A stretch of DNA of 64,000 nt from Flavimobilis sp052324925 (lineage in GTDB: Bacteria > Actinomycetota > Actinomycetes > Actinomycetales > Cellulomonadaceae). Below are positions 63,029-64,000 of this stretch, one piece after another. The DNA lies in the NCBI GenBank assembly GCA_052324925.1, contig JBQPRE010000003.1; one strand, written 5' to 3'. The first letter of the stretch is position 1, and every line of letters starts with the position of its first letter. Below the pieces are notes generated by a model. It was not told the origin of the DNA. It saw nothing but the letters and a program-made list of their open reading frames with translations, and ran no database searches. The translations under genes and the position numbers were made by a program.

Positions 63029-63991
63029 ATGAGCACCGACGGTCACGACACGCCCGCCGACACGACAACCCCGCTGAGCGTCCCCGAGGACGTCCCAGCG
63101 CTCGAGGCGTCCGCGCACGCGCCCCGGCTCGAGCAGACCCAGGTCGTCATCATCACGGGGATGTCGGGGGCTGGTCGTTCCCGGGCGGCAGCTGAGCTCG
63201 AGGACCTCGGCTGGTACGTCGTCGACAACATGCCGCCGCAGATGCTCCGGCCCCTCATCGAGATGTCCGCGCACGCGGGTGACACGCTCTCGCGCTTCGC
63301 CGCCGTCGTCGATGTGCGCGGGCGCCAGTTCTTCGATCATCTCGAGGCCTTCCTCACCGACGTGAAGAAGCTCGACGTCGACTACCGCGTGATGTTCCTC
63401 GACGCGTCCGACGAGGTCCTCGTGCGCCGTTACGAGTCTGTGCGGCGGCCCCACCCGGTCCAGGGCGACGGCAGGCTCACCGACGGCATCGCGCAGGAGC
63501 GCGAGATGCTGCGCTCCCTGCGCGCGGACGCCGACATCGTCATCGACACGAGCGAGCTCTCCGTCCATGACCTGGGGCGCGAGGTGCGGCAGGCCATTCA
63601 CGTCGGCGTCGAGCATCAGCTGCGCATTCACATCGTCTCGTTCGGCTTCAAGTACGGACTTCCTCTCGACGCCGACCAGGTGGTCGACATGCGCTTCCTC
63701 CCCAATCCGTTCTGGGTGACGGAGCTGCGCTCGCTCACGGGCCGCGACGCGCCCGTGCGCGACTACGTCCTCACCCAGCCGGCCGCCGAGACATTCATCG
63801 AACGCTACGTCTCGGCGCTCGAGCCCGTCCTTGCCGGATACCTCGGTGAGGAGAAGACCTACGCGACGATCGCTGTCGGGTGCACGGGTGGCAAGCACCG
63901 CTCGGTCGCCGTGTCGGAGGAGATCGGGCGTCGTCTGCGTCAGGCGGGGCACAGGGTGGTGGTGACGGCTCGTGACCTCGGCAAGGAGTGA
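63029..63991 (+). CDS. rapZ: RapZ family nucleotide-binding protein
   Basis: A 320-residue P-loop protein (formerly YvcJ). In E. coli RapZ guides small RNAs to RNase E; in actinobacteria the homologue (Rv1421) binds nucleotides and UDP-GlcNAc pathway metabolites, so the role here is uncertain. The P-loop reads GMSGAGRS, with Arg in place of the usual Lys, as in other actinobacterial members. The C-terminal domain has VSFGFKYGLPLDADQVVDMRFLPNP and IAVGCTGGKHRSVA. A polar 38-residue N-terminal extension precedes the P-loop. uvrC-rapZ is a conserved actinobacterial order, normally followed by yvcK-like and whiA genes beyond the window. Confidence 0.93.
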   Translation: MSTDGHDTPADTTTPLSVPEDVPALEASAHAPRLEQTQVVIITGMSGAGRSRAAAELEDLGWYVVDNMPPQMLRPLIEMSAHAGDTLSRFAAVVDVRGRQFFDHLEAFLTDVKKLDVDYRVMFLDASDEVLVRRYESVRRPHPVQGDGRLTDGIAQEREMLRSLRADADIVIDTSELSVHDLGREVRQAIHVGVEHQLRIHIVSFGFKYGLPLDADQVVDMRFLPNPFWVTELRSLTGRDAPVRDYVLTQPAAETFIERYVSALEPVLAGYLGEEKTYATIAVGCTGGKHRSVAVSEEIGRRLRQAGHRVVVTARDLGKE

Positions 63992-64000
63992 GGGACGGTC

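Overview
The window comes from a high-GC actinobacterium. It carries mycothiol ligase MshC, a complete Pup-proteasome locus (Arc/Mpa, Dop, Pup, PrcB, PrcA, PafA), an ANTAR regulator of the PdtaR type next to pyruvate kinase and PolA, and the uvrC-rapZ pair. Codons end almost always in G or C. Gene content and order (hisF, two ABC half-transporters, hisI, trpE, trp membrane protein, trpC, trpB, trpA, lgt, gltBD, pyk) suggest Micrococcales, probably near Cellulomonadaceae; that placement is inferred, not tested. The window is core chromosome: no insertion sequence, prophage, CRISPR array, integrase or rRNA was seen, and the only RNA gene is one tRNA.

Layout. 1-12.6 kb: peptide-degrading enzymes (M3 and M20 peptidases), a DUF5703-like protein, an Asp-rich protein, an aldo/keto reductase, UppP (lipid-carrier recycling), MshC (mycothiol), an LLM oxidoreductase, a PAC2 protein, a HAD phosphatase, a RecB-like nuclease and an M50 membrane protease. 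12.6-22 kb: TrmI, the proteasome locus, an FKBP lipoprotein and HisF. 22-34 kb: a TIGR03083/maleylpyruvate-isomerase-like protein, a heterodimeric ABC exporter, then hisI-trpE-membrane protein and trpC-trpB-trpA-lgt. 34-43 kb: an unrecognised 57-residue ORF, glutamate synthase gltBD, pyk, a tRNA with a Leu anticodon and pdtaR. 43-53 kb: a GNAT enzyme, a thioesterase, polA, a methyltransferase, pfkA, rpsA and an ABC transporter. 53-64 kb: coaE, uvrB, a TerC exporter behind a Mn2+-type riboswitch, a YciI protein, uvrA, uvrC and rapZ.

How the genes work together. Pup is joined to target proteins by PafA; Arc recognises the tag, unfolds the substrate and feeds the PrcAB core, while Dop removes Pup. 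Pup here already ends in Glu, so Dop should be needed only for depupylation. Genes of nucleotide excision repair (uvrB, uvrA, uvrC) and polA lie within 20 kb of each other. Tryptophan and histidine genes are interleaved, in keeping with the shared PriA isomerase of actinobacteria (PriA is not in this window).

Regulation. Most operon-head genes carry a -10 hexamer (TANNNT, or NANNNT in weaker cases) 6-8 nt before the start codon, the signature of leaderless mRNA; genes inside operons have Shine-Dalgarno sites or ATGA/GTGA overlaps. Operons end in strong GC-rich hairpins, many shared by convergent genes. The points most worth checking are the terC riboswitch with a ribosome-site-masking hairpin, a tRNA with a Leu anticodon but no long variable arm behind a palindromic promoter, polA and a thioesterase diverging from nearly the same -10 bases, and the gltB leader region with its small ORF and palindrome.
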